Shown here one piece after another: positions 10,359-19,965 of a stretch of 64,000 nucleotides of DNA. Position 1 is the first letter of the stretch. Each line of letters opens with the position of its first letter. The notes under the pieces were generated by a model. The model made no database searches. It saw only the letters and a list, made by a program, of their open reading frames with translations, and was not told the DNA's origin. A program made the translations under genes and the position numbers. Source of the DNA: Ahaetulla prasina. Taxonomy: Eukaryota > Chordata > Lepidosauria > Squamata > Colubridae. The DNA lies in NCBI RefSeq assembly GCF_028640845.1, contig NC_080543.1, forward strand, positions 7,198,959 through 7,262,958, in the 5' to 3' direction.

Positions 10359-10431
10359 TATTCTATTCTATTCTATTCTATTCTATTCTATTCTATTCTA
10401 TTCTATTCTATTCTATTCTATTCTATTCTAT
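10359..10431. repeat. (ATTCT)n tail of the LINE
   Basis: About fourteen ATTCT units follow the 'ccaataaaaaattct' 3' terminus directly. Confidence 0.95.
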
Positions 10432-10725
10432 GTCATCCCTAGTCCTTTTCATTAAACTAGACCTCCCCAATTCCTGCAACTGTTTTTCGTATGTTTTAGC
10501 CTCCAGTCCCCTAATCATCTTCATTGCTCTTCTCTGCATTGTTTCTAGAGCCCAAACATCTTTTTAACATCGACCAAAACTGGATGCAATATTCCAAATG
10601 TGTCCTTACCAAGGCCTTACAAATTGGTACTAACCCTTTTCATGCGATCTTGATTCTATCCCTCTGTTAATGCAGTCTAGAACTGCAAGTGGGCTTTTTT
10701 AGCAGCCGCAGCTGCCAAAGATAAT
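10432..10725 (-). mobile_element. CR1 LINE fragment, proximal part (split)
   Basis: Plus-strand text 'ccctagtccttttcattaaactagac...cctccagtcccctaatcatcttcattgctc' continues the CR1 interrupted at 9722. It ends near the 'cagtctagaactgcaagtgggc' region. Confidence 0.85.
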
Positions 10726-11322
10726 AAAGGCCCTTATCGTGTCCTCTTGAAATACATTATACAGTGCCTACAATGTTAGAATTATTTTGTTAGGCTTTTG
10801 GGATCTGAAAAGCATTTTACGCTGGTTTAGTCTATTTTTTTAGTGTTCCTGTTGTTTTAGTCCTTTTAATGATTTTTCATTAAAAATGTTTAATGACAGA
10901 TCGTTGTATTAGGATCTTTATATTTTTTTAACAGATTAACAGAGGTGGATAGGGACCTTGGAGGTCTTCTAGTCCAGCCCCCTGCTCAAGCAGGAGATCT
11001 TATACCCCACCCCACCCTCCCAAAAAAGGACCCACAAAATTTTAGTCGACCGGGACAAAAGCTCAGCTTGGCAGCAGACGACATAGAAAACTACCCATCT
11101 GTTGCTTGCTGCATTTGAAACACACAGCGGTGTGTCTTCCCTGCTGCGAAATCCAGGCGCAGCTGTCTCTTTCTCGTGAATCTGGAATGAAACAATTGAT
11201 TAGAAAGGGATTTCTCTAAATCAGTCTAGAAATCGGTGCCAGAGGACTGAAAGCAGAGCGAAGGTCTGCAATGCCCGTGGTGCAGCTTACTGTTCTTTCT
11301 CGACATTGTTCTTTCTTGGTAC
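10726..11322. other. Mostly unassigned; CR1/SINE tail at about 10927-11010
   Basis: The only recognisable repeat is a minus-strand LINE/SINE tail 'ggaccttggaggtcttctagtccagccccctgctcaagcagg'. The rest shows no gene and no family I know. Confidence 0.5.
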
Positions 11323-11432
11323 ACTTAGTCCTCAACTTACAGCAGTTCGTTTAGTGACCGTTTGAAGTTTCAACGGCAGTGGAAATTTCGGCCCCCATTG
11401 TGGCCACAATTCAAGGATTACCATCCACCTAC
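11323..11432. mobile_element. pogo/Tigger-like MITE fragment
   Basis: 'tagtcctcaacttacagcag' and 'gtttagtgaccgtttgaagtt' match one end of the family, and 'tcaaggattacc' resembles the other terminus. The interior is deleted. Confidence 0.6.
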
Positions 11433-11439
11433 CTCTCTC

Positions 11440-11592
11440 TCTAACTATAACTATATCTCTACATTTATCTATCTATCTATCTCTATCTCTATAACTATAT
11501 CTCTATATCTATCTATCTATGTATCTATCTCTTTATAAATATATATATTTATCTATCTATCTATCATCCATCTATCTATGTCTATATCTATC

Positions 11593-11654
<62 letters not shown>

Positions 11655-11685
11655 AATGCAGCTCTCTCTCTCTCTCTCTTCCATT
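11440..11685. repeat. (TCTA)n tetranucleotide microsatellite with (TC)n
   Basis: Long TCTA/ATCT runs with interruptions end in a CT dinucleotide run at about 11661-11680. Confidence 0.95.
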
Positions 11686-12143
11686 GAGGCCTTCCATTGA
11701 GGACCTGTATACTGCACGAATCAAGAAGAGGGCCGTGAAAATATTTGCAGATCCCTCGCATCCTGGACATAAACTGTTTCAACTCCTACCCTCAAAACGA
11801 CGCTATAGAGCACTGCACACCAGAACAACTAGACACAAGAACAGTTTTTTCCCAAAGGCCATCACTCTGCTAAACAAATAATTCCCTCAACACTGTCAGA
11901 CTATTTACTGAATCTGCACTACTATTAATCGTCTCATAGTTCCCATCACCCATCTCTTTCCACTTATGACTGTATGACTATAACTTGTTGCTGGCAATCC
12001 TTATGATTTATATTGATATATTGACCATCATTTGTGTTGTAAATGTTATACCTTGATGAACGTATCTTTTCTTTTATGTACACTGAGAGTATATGCACCA
12101 AGACAAATTCCTTGTGTGTCCAATCACACTTGGCCAATAAAAT
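11686..12143 (+). mobile_element. L2/Rex1-like LINE 3' fragment
   Basis: The frame at 11684-11881 reads SIEDLYTARIKKRAVKIFADPSHPGHKLFQLLPSKRRYRALHTRTTRHKNSFFPKAITLLNK. This is the extreme C-terminus of the LINE reading frame, with its natural stop. The 3' UTR ends 'cacacttggccaataaaattc' and continues as ATTCT units to 12172. Confidence 0.9.
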
Positions 12144-12180
12144 TCTATTCTATTCTATTCTATTCTATTCTCTCTCTCTG

Positions 12181-12320
12181 TATAAGCTGTAAACACCTAG
12201 CCTGAAGATGACGAATGGGATTTTGTCGAAACGTCGCCAAGACACTTCCAATTTTACGTGGGAGAAAACCTGAATAACCAAAGACCTACATACAAACACC
12301 CGCGAAAACCTTAGAAAACA
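12181..12320 (+). mobile_element. Penelope-like terminal fragment with hammerhead-like core
   Basis: CTGAAGA (12202-12208) and GAAAC (12228-12232) bracket a short GAC/GTC stem, followed by GTC and then GCC, which can pair with the GC just upstream. 'gtgggagaaaacctgaataacc' follows. The family call is inferred from the ribozyme-like motif. Confidence 0.5.
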
Positions 12321-12339
12321 TATATATAGAATATAGACT

Positions 12340-12599
12340 AGAATAAGGAATAGAAGAGAAGAGAATTAGAAATCAAAATAGAATAGGATTGAAATCAGAA
12401 TAGGATAGGATAGAATAGAATAGAATATAGACTAGAATAAGGAATAGACTAGACTAAACTAGACTAGACTAGACTAGACTAGACTAGACTAGAATAAGGA
12501 ATAGAATAGAATAGAATTAGAAATCAAAATGGAACAGAATAAGGAATAGAATAGAATTAGAAATCAAAATAGAACAGAACAGAACAGAACAGAACAGAA
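12340..12599. repeat. (AGAAT)/(AGACT)-type degenerate microsatellite
   Basis: Imperfect pentamers AGAAT, AGGAT, AGACT and AGAAC lie next to a minus-strand LINE 3' end at 12600. This is the complement of the ATTCT tails elsewhere. Confidence 0.9.
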
Positions 12600-13037
12600 T
12601 TCTTGATTGGCCAAGTGTGATTGGACACATAAGGAATTTGTCTTCGGTGCATAAGCTCTCAGTGTACATAAAATATATGTGAGAAATCATGATCATAGTC
12701 ATCATAAATACATTCATCATGAATCATAAGATACAACACTTAGTGATAGTCATAGGATACTAAATAAGCAATCAAATCATACCAGGAAATTAGTTTATAA
12801 ATAAACTATAAATATAAATTGTAAAGATACAAGCAACAAGATTATAGTCATAAGTAGAAAGGAAACTGGTAATAGGAAGGGTGACAAGAAGAATAGTAAT
12901 ACCAGTCTTAATAAATAGTTTGGCCGTGTTGTGGGAATTAGTTGTTTAGCAGAGTAATGGCATGTAGGGAAAAAACTGTCATTGTGTCCAGTTGTTCTGG
13001 TGTGCAGTGCCCTATAGCGTCGTTTTGAGGGCATGCA
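12600..13037 (-). mobile_element. L2/Rex1-like LINE 3' fragment
   Basis: The plus strand reads 'ttgattggccaagtgtgattggacacataagg', the complement of the LINE 3' UTR, through to 'ctatagcgtcgttttgaggg'. The C-terminal coding part is short. Confidence 0.85.
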
Positions 13038-13587
13038 TTTTATTTAGTAGAAGAAATAAAATTCTATTTAATATCCTTCTTCTTCTGGATTTTAGAGCTA
13101 TGTTAGGAGCGCGACAGGAGAGAGGTCATTCCGAATATTAGCATCTGATATTGTCGTACTTAATTCAGAGCTCAATTGTTCACTTGTTGAGGTAGCCAAA
13201 CCTCCAAAAAGTCAAGAACTGAAATGGTTTGCGCATTCTCAAGTGGAGCAAAAACAAAATAAAGACAGATGCAGGGCCTGGCAGCGACAATCTTGGCCGG
13301 GGCCTGGAGAAGGTTGGCAGAATGGAAGAGACAGCTCGCCAAACGGGGCACAGTTTGCTTCCAGCGATTCCCTGTCAAAATTCTCCTCTCTGAATGTGGA
13401 TGTTGGATGGACTCCAGATAGCCTCTAAGTACCGTGTATTATCTGATATCTGAATCTGACATTTTGTTATATAAGCGGCATTCCAAAATCAAATGTTACA
13501 CACACTGCCAAATGCTTCTATCCGTTTTCTTTTCCTTTTTGGATTCTTTTTGATATTTTGAGTTGGTTGAAGGTAAAACCCACAGTT
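13038..13587. other. Unassigned sequence
   Basis: I see no known repeat and no convincing coding region. Small frames occur on both strands without motifs. Confidence 0.5.
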
Positions 13588-13854
13588 CAGAGGTGGCATT
13601 CAGCCGGTTCGTACCAGTTCAGGCGAACCGGTTGCGGAAATTGTGGGTGGGCCTGCCCCGGCTCTATACTGTCCTATTTAGGCACATTTTTGAGGCTGGG
13701 CCCATGTGCGAAAGGTGCGTGCATGAGCAAGGTGCATGCTGGGAAGGCTGGGCACATGTGCAGAAGTGGAGCATGCGAGAAAAGCTAGCTTGCACAATAG
13801 CTCACATTTTTGGTGCTGGTCGAACCGGTAGGTAAATTATGTGAATCCCACCTG
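13588..13854. mobile_element. Non-autonomous hAT MITE (GGTTCG family)
   Basis: The ends CAGAGGTGGCATTC and GTGAATCCCACCTG form a terminal inverted repeat, and the subterminal 'gttcaggcgaaccgg' palindrome is typical of this family. No clear 8-bp duplication is visible, so one end may be eroded. Confidence 0.75.
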
Positions 13855-13888
13855 TGACCATGTTATAATCATACATTGGGTAAGTTAC

Positions 13889-14278
13889 TATCAGTTTTGG
13901 AAGGCAATTTTCTTTTTGCTTCTTAACTGCCACATATTTTAGCTGGGGAAGTTGGGAGTGGGTTGTTGGAGCAGTAGAAAGTTAGTCATTACAACATTCC
14001 TTATTCAAGGACATCCAGTATTCAAGGACATCCAGCATCTGATGGAGGCTGCCTGAAGATTGTATCCAGTTGAGTGTGAAGAATTGATTGGACAATGTGA
14101 TGAACTTGTGCGTGTGGGGCAGGGCTGTGAACTGTCAACTGGGTGTGGAAAACCTGGAAGCTTTCAGTTTCGGGTTTTCCCAGCTGTGCCAACATGGCAT
14201 CTCTAATAAATTGGAACTTTGAGGAACCTCAAGCCTCAGAGCTTTATTTCGTTGGGGGTGTTCCTTGGAACCCTGACA
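13889..14278 (+). mobile_element. Solo LTR, family E (TSD GTTAC)
   Basis: The element is 390 bp, starts TATCAGTTTTGG (expected TG mutated) and ends GGAACCCTGACA. It is flanked by an exact 5-bp duplication GTTAC at 13884-13888 and 14279-14283. AATAAA lies at 14205-14210, 68 bp before the 3' end. It shares no obvious sequence with LTR families A, B and C. Confidence 0.8.
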
Positions 14279-14588
14279 GTTACATTGATGGCCTTCTTGT
14301 AGCCTGCCTCTGGGGAACAGGGATTGAAAAGTACTGGAATATTTGGGGGGAGGCCCAAAGCAAGGCACAACAATGATTTGGGTGGTTTCGAATTATTATT
14401 TGGGTAATTCTAATCCTGGGAGAGGTGGAAAGAAAGAGAAGAAGACGATGATGGTTAGTGAAATGAAGGATTACGGATGATGTGATAGGAGTCTTCCAAT
14501 ACCTAAGGGGTTGTCACAAAGAGGGGAGCTGATCTATTCTCCAAAGCACCTGAAAGCAGAACAAGAAGCAATGAACAGAAGCTAATTG

Positions 14589-14637
14589 AGGGTTAGGGTT
14601 TATTAAGGTTAGAGTTAGGGTTAGGGTTAGAGGTGGT
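14589..14637. repeat. Short interstitial telomere-like (TTAGGG)n tract
   Basis: Imperfect TTAGGG/TTAGAG units (gggttagggtttattaagg, then ttagggttagggttag) lie inside the interrupted CR1. This is consistent with telomeric repeat joined at a repaired break, which is an inference. Confidence 0.75.
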
Positions 14638-15075
14638 ATTCAGCCGGTTCACACCGGTTCGGGTGAACTGGTAGCGGTGATTGGGCCCCACCCACCTGCT
14701 CCGGCTCTAAACTGTGCTACTTAGGCACATTTTCGAGGCCGGGCGCATGCATGGAAGGTCCATGTGTGAGCGAGCAAAGCAGGGGTGAAATCTACTTCCT
14801 TCCTTACCGGTTCGGCAGTGCTTGTGTATCACCCTCTGCATATAAGCAAAACCTTTCTGCGCATGTGCAGGGGGTACAAAACACATTACTTCCTGGTTAA
14901 AACCAGGAAGTAATGACAGCCGGGTGGGTGGGCGGAGCCTCGCACCGCGATTGCTACCGGTTCTCCGAACCACCAGCCAAGATTGCTACCGGATCGGGCG
15001 ATCTGGTCCAAACCGGGAGCATTTCACCCCTGGAGCAAAGCACATGCACAGAAGGCCGGGTTCATTTCACCCCTG
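14638..15075. mobile_element. hAT MITE, outer copy
   Basis: It starts 'tagaggtggtattcagccggttcacaccggttcggg' and ends 'ttcatttcacccctg'. A younger hAT MITE at 14780-15032 splits it. The first base of the left terminus is mutated. Confidence 0.7.
14780..15032. mobile_element. hAT MITE, nested, exact 8-bp TSD
   Basis: Ends CAGGGGTGAAAT and ATTTCACCCCTG are perfect inverted repeats. The TSD GAGCAAAG is exact at 14772-14779 and 15033-15040. The 253-bp element includes a palindrome 'cttcctggttaaaaccaggaag'-type core (near 14888) and lies wholly inside the outer copy. Confidence 0.95.
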
Positions 15076-15226
15076 CTGACAGTGAGAACAATCAATCAAT
15101 GGAATGGCTTGTCTTCAAAAGTTGTGGGTGCTCCATCACTGAAGGTTTTGTAAAAAGAGATTGAACTATCATTTGTCCAAAATGGTATAAGGTCAGGGGG
15201 CTTGTGCTAGAAGGCCTCCAAGGTCC

Positions 15227-15790
15227 TGTTGTGCCTCGTCCGCCCCCCTCTCCACAGCCGGGCCCCTCTCATCTTCTGTTATCTCAGCCAGAGACTGATA
15301 GTGCAGATGAAGGGCCTGGCATGCCTCCAGCCCCCAGTCCTGGCACCATGCCCAGACAGCCCGAGCAAGACGAATGGCCTGGCATGCCTCCAGCCCCCAG
15401 TCCTGGCCCCATGCCCAGACAGACTGACCAAATAACACCCCCCCCAGCGTGTGAGCATGAGGAGCATGAAGCCAGTCACGAGCTAGAATTGCCGGCAGCT
15501 GGAGGCTGGAGAGATCCAAGCTTCCGGAGAATGGAGAGGCGACGTCAGCAAAAGGAAGGGAGGGGCAGGCCTGGATAAGTGCTGAGTCATGGAGCCACAC
15601 CCCATGGCCTATATAAAGGATCTGCTTTTTGGCATTCCTTGAGTCATCATCTGGTTGCTGAAGTCACACCTTGGATTCCTGCCTGCCCTGAGAACTCTGA
15701 CAAGACTTTGGCAAAGCTGCAGAGGCTTCGTGGCCGCACTTGAGACAGACTTTCCAGACCCGGCCATCAGAGGAGGAGTGGGACACGACA
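15227..15790 (+). mobile_element. Solo LTR, family C (TSD GGTCC)
   Basis: The 564-bp element starts TGTTGTGCCTCG and ends GGGACACGACA, with an exact 5-bp duplication GGTCC at 15222-15226 and 15791-15795 inside the CR1 phrase 'ctccaaggtcccttc'. A TATA box (tatataaagg) lies near 15609. U3 contains a repeated segment 'cctggcatgcctccagcccccagtcctgg' at about 15314 and 15382. No coding interior remains. Confidence 0.95.
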
Positions 15791-15835
15791 GGTCCCTTCT
15801 AATTCTGATATTCAGTTATTCAAATCCTGTTATTC

Positions 15836-16105
15836 TGTTGTTGTTTGATTGCTAAGTCATGTCCAACCCTTCGCAACCCCATGGATCACAGCACGCCAGG
15901 CTCCTCTGGCCTCCACCATCTCCCGGAGTTTGCTGAAATTCACGTCCACTGCATCAATGACTCTATCTAACCATATCCTCTGCCGCTCCCTTCTCCTTCT
16001 GTCTTCCATCTTTCCCAAACATCCTCGGGTGTTCTCCAAGGAGTCCTCTCTTCTCATTTGGTGGCCAAAGTATTGGAGCTTCGGCTTCAACATTTGTCCT
16101 TTCAA
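15836..16105 (-). mobile_element. BovB LINE 3' end
   Basis: The minus-strand frame 16105-15857 reads LQYFGHQMRREDSLENTRGCLGKMEDRRRRERQRIWLDRVIDAV...VIHGVAKGWT, the BovB C-terminus. It is a different subfamily from the copies at 4.4-5.1 kb and is severely truncated. It joins CR1 sequence at 16106. Confidence 0.9.
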
Positions 16106-16425
16106 AGAATAGGGGAGACATGATGGCAGTCTTCCGATATCTCAGGGGCTGCCCCAAAGAAGTGGGAGTCAAGCTATTCTCCAAAGCTTCTGAGGACTGA
16201 GCAAGATGAATGGGTGGAAACTCATCAAGGAGAGAAGCAACCTTAGAACTAAGGAGAAATTTCCTGACAATGAGAACATAATCAGTGGAACAACCTCCCT
16301 CCAGAAGTTGTGAATACTACAACACTGGAAGCTTTTAAGAAGAAATTGGAAATTGTCTGAAATGGTACAGGGTTTCCTGCCTAAGCAGGGGGTTGGACTA
16401 GAAGACCTCCAAGGTCCCTTCCAAC
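16106..16425 (+). mobile_element. CR1 LINE 3' fragment
   Basis: 'ggggagacatgatggcagtcttccgatatctcagg' through 'gaagacctccaaggtcccttccaactc' is CR1, with the usual 3' UTR. The simple repeat starts at the tail. Confidence 0.9.
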
Positions 16426-16557
16426 TCTTCTCTTCTCTTCTCTTCTCTTCTCTTCTCTTCTCTTCTCTTCTCTTCTCTTCTCTTCTCTTCTCTTCTCTTC
16501 TCTTCTCTTCTCTTCTCTTCTCTTCTCTTCTCTTCTCTTCTCTTCTCTTTTCTCTTC
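16426..16557. repeat. (TTCTC)n microsatellite from CR1 tail
   Basis: About 25 TTCTC units replace the usual TTCTA at the CR1 3' tail. The 119-132 aa frames through it (KRREE repeats) are artefacts. Confidence 0.96.
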
Positions 16558-17299
16558 TGTTCGTCAAGGCTGATTTCCTTTGGGAACAAGCTACTGTACA
16601 CTAACTTAAAGAAGGACCCCAATAATTTAAACGCAGGACCTATTCCAGTTTTGCACCTAAATTGATCCAGGCACCTAATTTTTTTTCTTCTTAAAATGAG
16701 TGTGAATTTCTTCACGCCAACCACAGTATGCGCCAAACCAGCTTTGATCTGAAACACTAATGGAGCTCTCCAGAGTTTCTTTTAAAAGATTTCCGTCTAA
16801 GGTCTATCGTGGAAAAAATGCCGTGTGATAGTACCGTGGCGGGATTCGACCGAAGATTAATATTGGTGATTGCCATGTGGATGGATGAGACAGACATGTT
16901 AAAGAGGTCCTAATTCAATTCATTTTTCATTTTTTAAAGCTGCTAGAATGATTCCTCTCGAATTGCCACAGCCGCTGAGATCCCACTGGAATAGCTGCAT
17001 TGTCTGGTTTATATTCAGGGACGGAAAGTCAACAGGCCATCAATGTCATAAGAGCCCAGCCATCTGTTCTCTTGGCTTGTCTTGAGAGTCTATTTTCTCC
17101 ACCTGTCTCTGTTTCGCTCCATGGCCTACTTACATGATAACCAGCTTGAACCATCTAGACACATCTTGATGAAAAAATGCATCAGCTTATAGCTACCTTC
17201 TCCAGTTATTCGGGGCTTAATATAAACGTTAGATCTGAACCATCTGCAAGCAAATCTAATGCCCAGGTCCTGAATTACGAGATAGAACATGGAATAAAG
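16558..17299. other. Unassigned sequence
   Basis: I see no recognised repeat or coding region. The last 20 bp run into a CR1/SINE tail at about 17300. Confidence 0.5.
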
Positions 17300-17419
17300 G
17301 TGTTGCAGGTCTTCTAGTCCAGTGGTCACCAACTGGTGGTCCGTGGACCACTGGTGCTCCGTGAGACAATTTTGGTGGTCCGCAGAAATATTATTTGCAT
17401 TTTTTATATTGCGCTAAAT

Positions 17420-18025
17420 CAGGGGTCCTCAAACTACAGCCCCCTGGGACAGATACGTGTAATGAATGTTTGTGTTGCTGCAGAGATTCTCCCCCTTCGG
17501 GGTCTTTCTGTGTGGGTCGGTGGGGGGAGAAATTTCAACTTGGGGTCTCTTTCAGCCTCCTGCTGCTGGGCTTTGGGCAAAGGCTGGAGGGAAGTGCTGC
17601 TGGTGGCGAAGAGCTGGAGGTCTTGTCCAGTGGACTGCATCATGACCTGGAACTGGCTGATCATCTCAGCCCACTGAGCTTCTAGGCGCCGGTACCTGGC
17701 CTTGCACTCCTGCAGGTCTTCCCTCTGCTTGAAACGCCTATGCTCCTAGTCCTCAGTGAGATGCTTCTGCTGAGCCTCCTTCTCGGTCAGATCCAATTTG
17801 AACTGAGCTGTTTTGTCAGCTCTTTCTCGTGATGGCTGCTTAGCTCCAGCAACTGCTTCCTGTTGAGGCCCTAAGGAGCCCGAGCGGGCAGGCGAGGAGT
17901 GGCTGGCAGGGGTGGGGCGAATAGAGGCCATCAAGGCAACCCTTGACGTGAGTGACACCGAGTTGGTCATGCCCACCCAGTCACATGACCACCTAGCCAC
18001 GCCCACCCAGCTGGTCATTAGGCAG
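17420..18025 (-). pseudogene. Captured coiled-coil gene fragment inside hAT, copy 1
   Basis: The minus strand reads TAQFKLDLTEKEAQQKHLTED, a TAG stop, then EHRRFKQREDLQECKARYRRLEAQWAEMISQFQVMMQS. It is rich in E, K, Q and L, as in a coiled coil. The copy at 27.9-28.5 kb has the same reading and the same TAG. The boundary at 17420 is CAGGGGTCCTCAAACTA, a hAT-type terminus. I do not recognise the parent gene. Absence of the segment from the relative at 38343 shows it was acquired. Confidence 0.6.
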
Positions 18026-18071
18026 ATCACATTAGTGGTCCGCGGGATTTAAAATTACGAATTTAGTGGTC

Positions 18072-18435
18072 CCTAAGGTTTATTTTATTTATTTATTTTA
18101 TTTATTTATTTTGTCACACAGTATATATGAGTGTAAGCATGAAATAAATAACTATACAATATATAAGTATATATATATATATATAAGTATAAGCATGAAA
18201 TAACCATACGAATTGGATACAATCAAAGGGAACATTAGGACAGGAACGGTAGGCACGCTGGTGCTCTTATGCACGCCCCTTACAGACCTCTTAGGAATGG
18301 GGTGAGGTCAATAGTAGATAGTCTTTGGTTAAAGCTTTGGGGATTTTGGGAAGAGACAACAGAGTCAGGTAGTACATTCCAGGCATTAACAACTCTGTTA
18401 CTTGAAGTCATATTTTCTGCAATCAAGATTGATTG
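18072..18435 (-). mobile_element. LINE C-terminal fragment with (TTTA)n tail
   Basis: Read on the minus strand it encodes LDCRKYDFSN... and a W-N-A-L-P-D-S-V-V-like stretch ending near 'acctcaccccattcc', as in CR1/Rex1-type LINE C-termini, followed by a UTR and a TTTA tail at the left edge. It is inserted in the hAT element. Confidence 0.6.
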
Positions 18436-18594
18436 AGGTCTGAAAGGTTGGGGACCCCTCTTCTAGTCCATCCCCTTGCTCAAGCAGAACACCAGGGGCT
18501 GTCATGTTGTCGCAGGGGGTCCACGGAGGTTTGAAGAAATGTTATGATTTAAATCTCGAGTTAAATCTTGAGTTAAATTTAAATCTCGAGTTAA

Positions 18595-18795
18595 CAAGTT
18601 ACAGTATGACCGTAACTTTTTGTTGCTATCACTAAGGGTTGAATTGCAACCTATGGCCATCATTTCTGTTGTAAATGTTGTGCCTTTGATGAAGGTATTT
18701 TTTCTTTATTTCTTTTTTCTTTTTCTTTTCTTTTATGTACACTGAGAGCATATGCACCAAAACAAATTCCATGTGTGCCCAATCACAGTTGGCCA
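18595..18795 (+). mobile_element. L2/Rex1-like LINE 3' end
   Basis: 'gtatgaccgtaactttttgttgctatc' to 'cccaatcacagttggccaataaattc' is the LINE 3' UTR. It leads into ATTCT repeats. Confidence 0.8.
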
Positions 18796-18870
18796 ATAAA
18801 TTCTATTCTATTCTATTCTATTCTATTCTATTCTATTCTATTCTATTCTATTCTATTCTATTCTATTCTA
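18796..18870. repeat. (ATTCT)n microsatellite
   Basis: About fifteen units form the tail of the preceding LINE. They abut a minus-strand LINE of the same family, so the array sits between two LINE ends. Confidence 0.95.
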
Positions 18871-19194
18871 TCTTGAGGGGGGGCTCAGTGGCTATGGTTG
18901 GTGGCCACAAACAACAAAGTGATGCTAAAGGAAAAAGTAACAGGAAAGCTGAGAAGGATAATAGTAATACAGCCACGCTACATATCCTTAGTCATAAGTC
19001 AGTGCTGTGGGAATTAGTTGTTTAGCAGAGTGATGGCATGGGGGAAAAACTGTCCTCGGGTCTAGTTGTTTTGGCAATGCAACTGCCTGTAGCTTCGTCT
19101 TGAGGGGAGGAGTTGAAACAGTTTATGTCTAGGATGTGAGGGGTCTGTAGATATTTTCTCAGCCATCCTTCTGACCCATACAATAGAAAGGTCT
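18871..19194 (-). mobile_element. L2/Rex1-like LINE fragment, left part (split by LTR)
   Basis: The plus strand contains 'tagttgtttagcagagtgatggcatgg' and 'gttgaaacagtttatgtctagg', the complement of the LINE C-terminus. It continues after the LTR at 19723-19965. This part belongs to the duplicated block that recurs at 22195. Confidence 0.85.
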
Positions 19195-19722
19195 TGTTCT
19201 GTCCCCCCTTCGCCTCCGTCCGAGCGATGGCTTAATTAGCCGGCACTATCAGCTCTGGCAGCAAACTAGCAAGCACCTACCACATGTCTCTGTTATCTCC
19301 CTCAACGCCGATGAGTCACCCAGGAACAAACAGTACTTCAGCTCTTAGTTAAGCAGTTAATTTGCCTGCTACAAAGAGGCACAGCAGTGCTCACTGCCTT
19401 TATATCCTGCGGGGTGTGGCTCCATGACTCAGCACTTCCTAGGCCTGCCCCACCCCTGCTTCTGTTGTTCCCGCCTCTCCTGCCTACGAAACCTAGGGTC
19501 CAGCCAGACCTGATTGCCATCAGCTGGGTCTGGAGGTGTGGCCTGGGGGGGGAAGAGTCAGGGGACGGAGGCCTCGTTATCTCCTCCACCTGGCCTGCCT
19601 CTGGCTCCTGGAGCTGAGCCAGGGAAGCCGGTGCTCCCTAGGTAAGTCCTGATGGCCCTTCCCCCTCACTTTCCAAGTCACTTTCTGTCAGGGGCCCCGG
19701 CTCGGGGGGCGTAGACACAACA
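19195..19722 (-). mobile_element. Solo LTR, family A, minus (TSD GGTCT)
   Basis: The plus strand starts TGTTCTGTCCCC and ends GTAGACACAACA; reversed, this is the TGTTGTGTC...GGACAGAACA of family A. The exact 5-bp duplication GGTCT lies at 19190-19194 and 19723-19727. The reverse complement of the TATA box (tttatatcc) is near 19399. No interior is present. Confidence 0.93.
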
Positions 19723-19965
19723 GGTCTTAACTGGAAGGCAGGCTGGATTCAGTGGGTTTTTATGCAGTCCTAATTATCCGTTGAAGTCTGTACTTGACCT
19801 GTTTGCTTGCTGTGCCAAACCAGACAGTTTTAGAAGTACAAATGACAGACTCAATAATTCCTTTGTAGAAATGTAGAACTCAGCAGCTCCTTCGGCAGTC
19901 TGAGCCTTCTGAGTTGGCGCAGGAAGAACATTTTTTGTGGTGCTTTTTTGATATCCTCACAGCTA
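19723..19965 (-). mobile_element. L2/Rex1-like LINE fragment, right part
   Basis: 'ccaaaccagacagttttagaagtacaaatgacagactc' complements the T-V-W-F-G coding region, showing continuity with 18871-19194 across the LTR. Confidence 0.85.

Larger units (their letters stand above)
14465..15226 (+). mobile_element. CR1 LINE 3' fragment, multiply interrupted
   Basis: CR1 sequence 'gatgtgataggagtcttccaatacctaagggg' begins near 14477. It is broken at about 14590 by telomere-like repeats and a hAT element, resumes at 15076 (ctgacagtgagaacaatcaatcaatgg), and is broken again at 15226 by an LTR. Roughly 35 bp of CR1 consensus is missing at the first break. Confidence 0.85.
17320..18460. mobile_element. hAT element carrying a coiled-coil coding fragment, copy 1
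   Basis: The left end is CAGTGGTCACCAAC and the right end GGTTGGGGACCCCTC. The exact 8-bp TSD TTCTAGTC lies at 17312-17319 and 18461-18468, within a minus-strand CR1/SINE tail. Two inserts sit inside: 17420 to about 18025, which starts with a second hAT-type terminus and carries coding-like sequence, and about 18072-18435, a minus-strand LINE C-terminus with a (TTTA)n tail. A shorter relative without the coding insert lies at 38343. Confidence 0.88.

Noticed and set aside
15204..15600. Pro/Gln-rich frames of 124 and 135 aa (also 32210-32575 and 36022-36441)
   Set aside because: They cross the U3 repeats of family C LTRs on both strands and have no family resemblance to proteins.
16169..16757. 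Charged frames with EEKRR repeats
   Set aside because: They translate the (TTCTC)n microsatellite.
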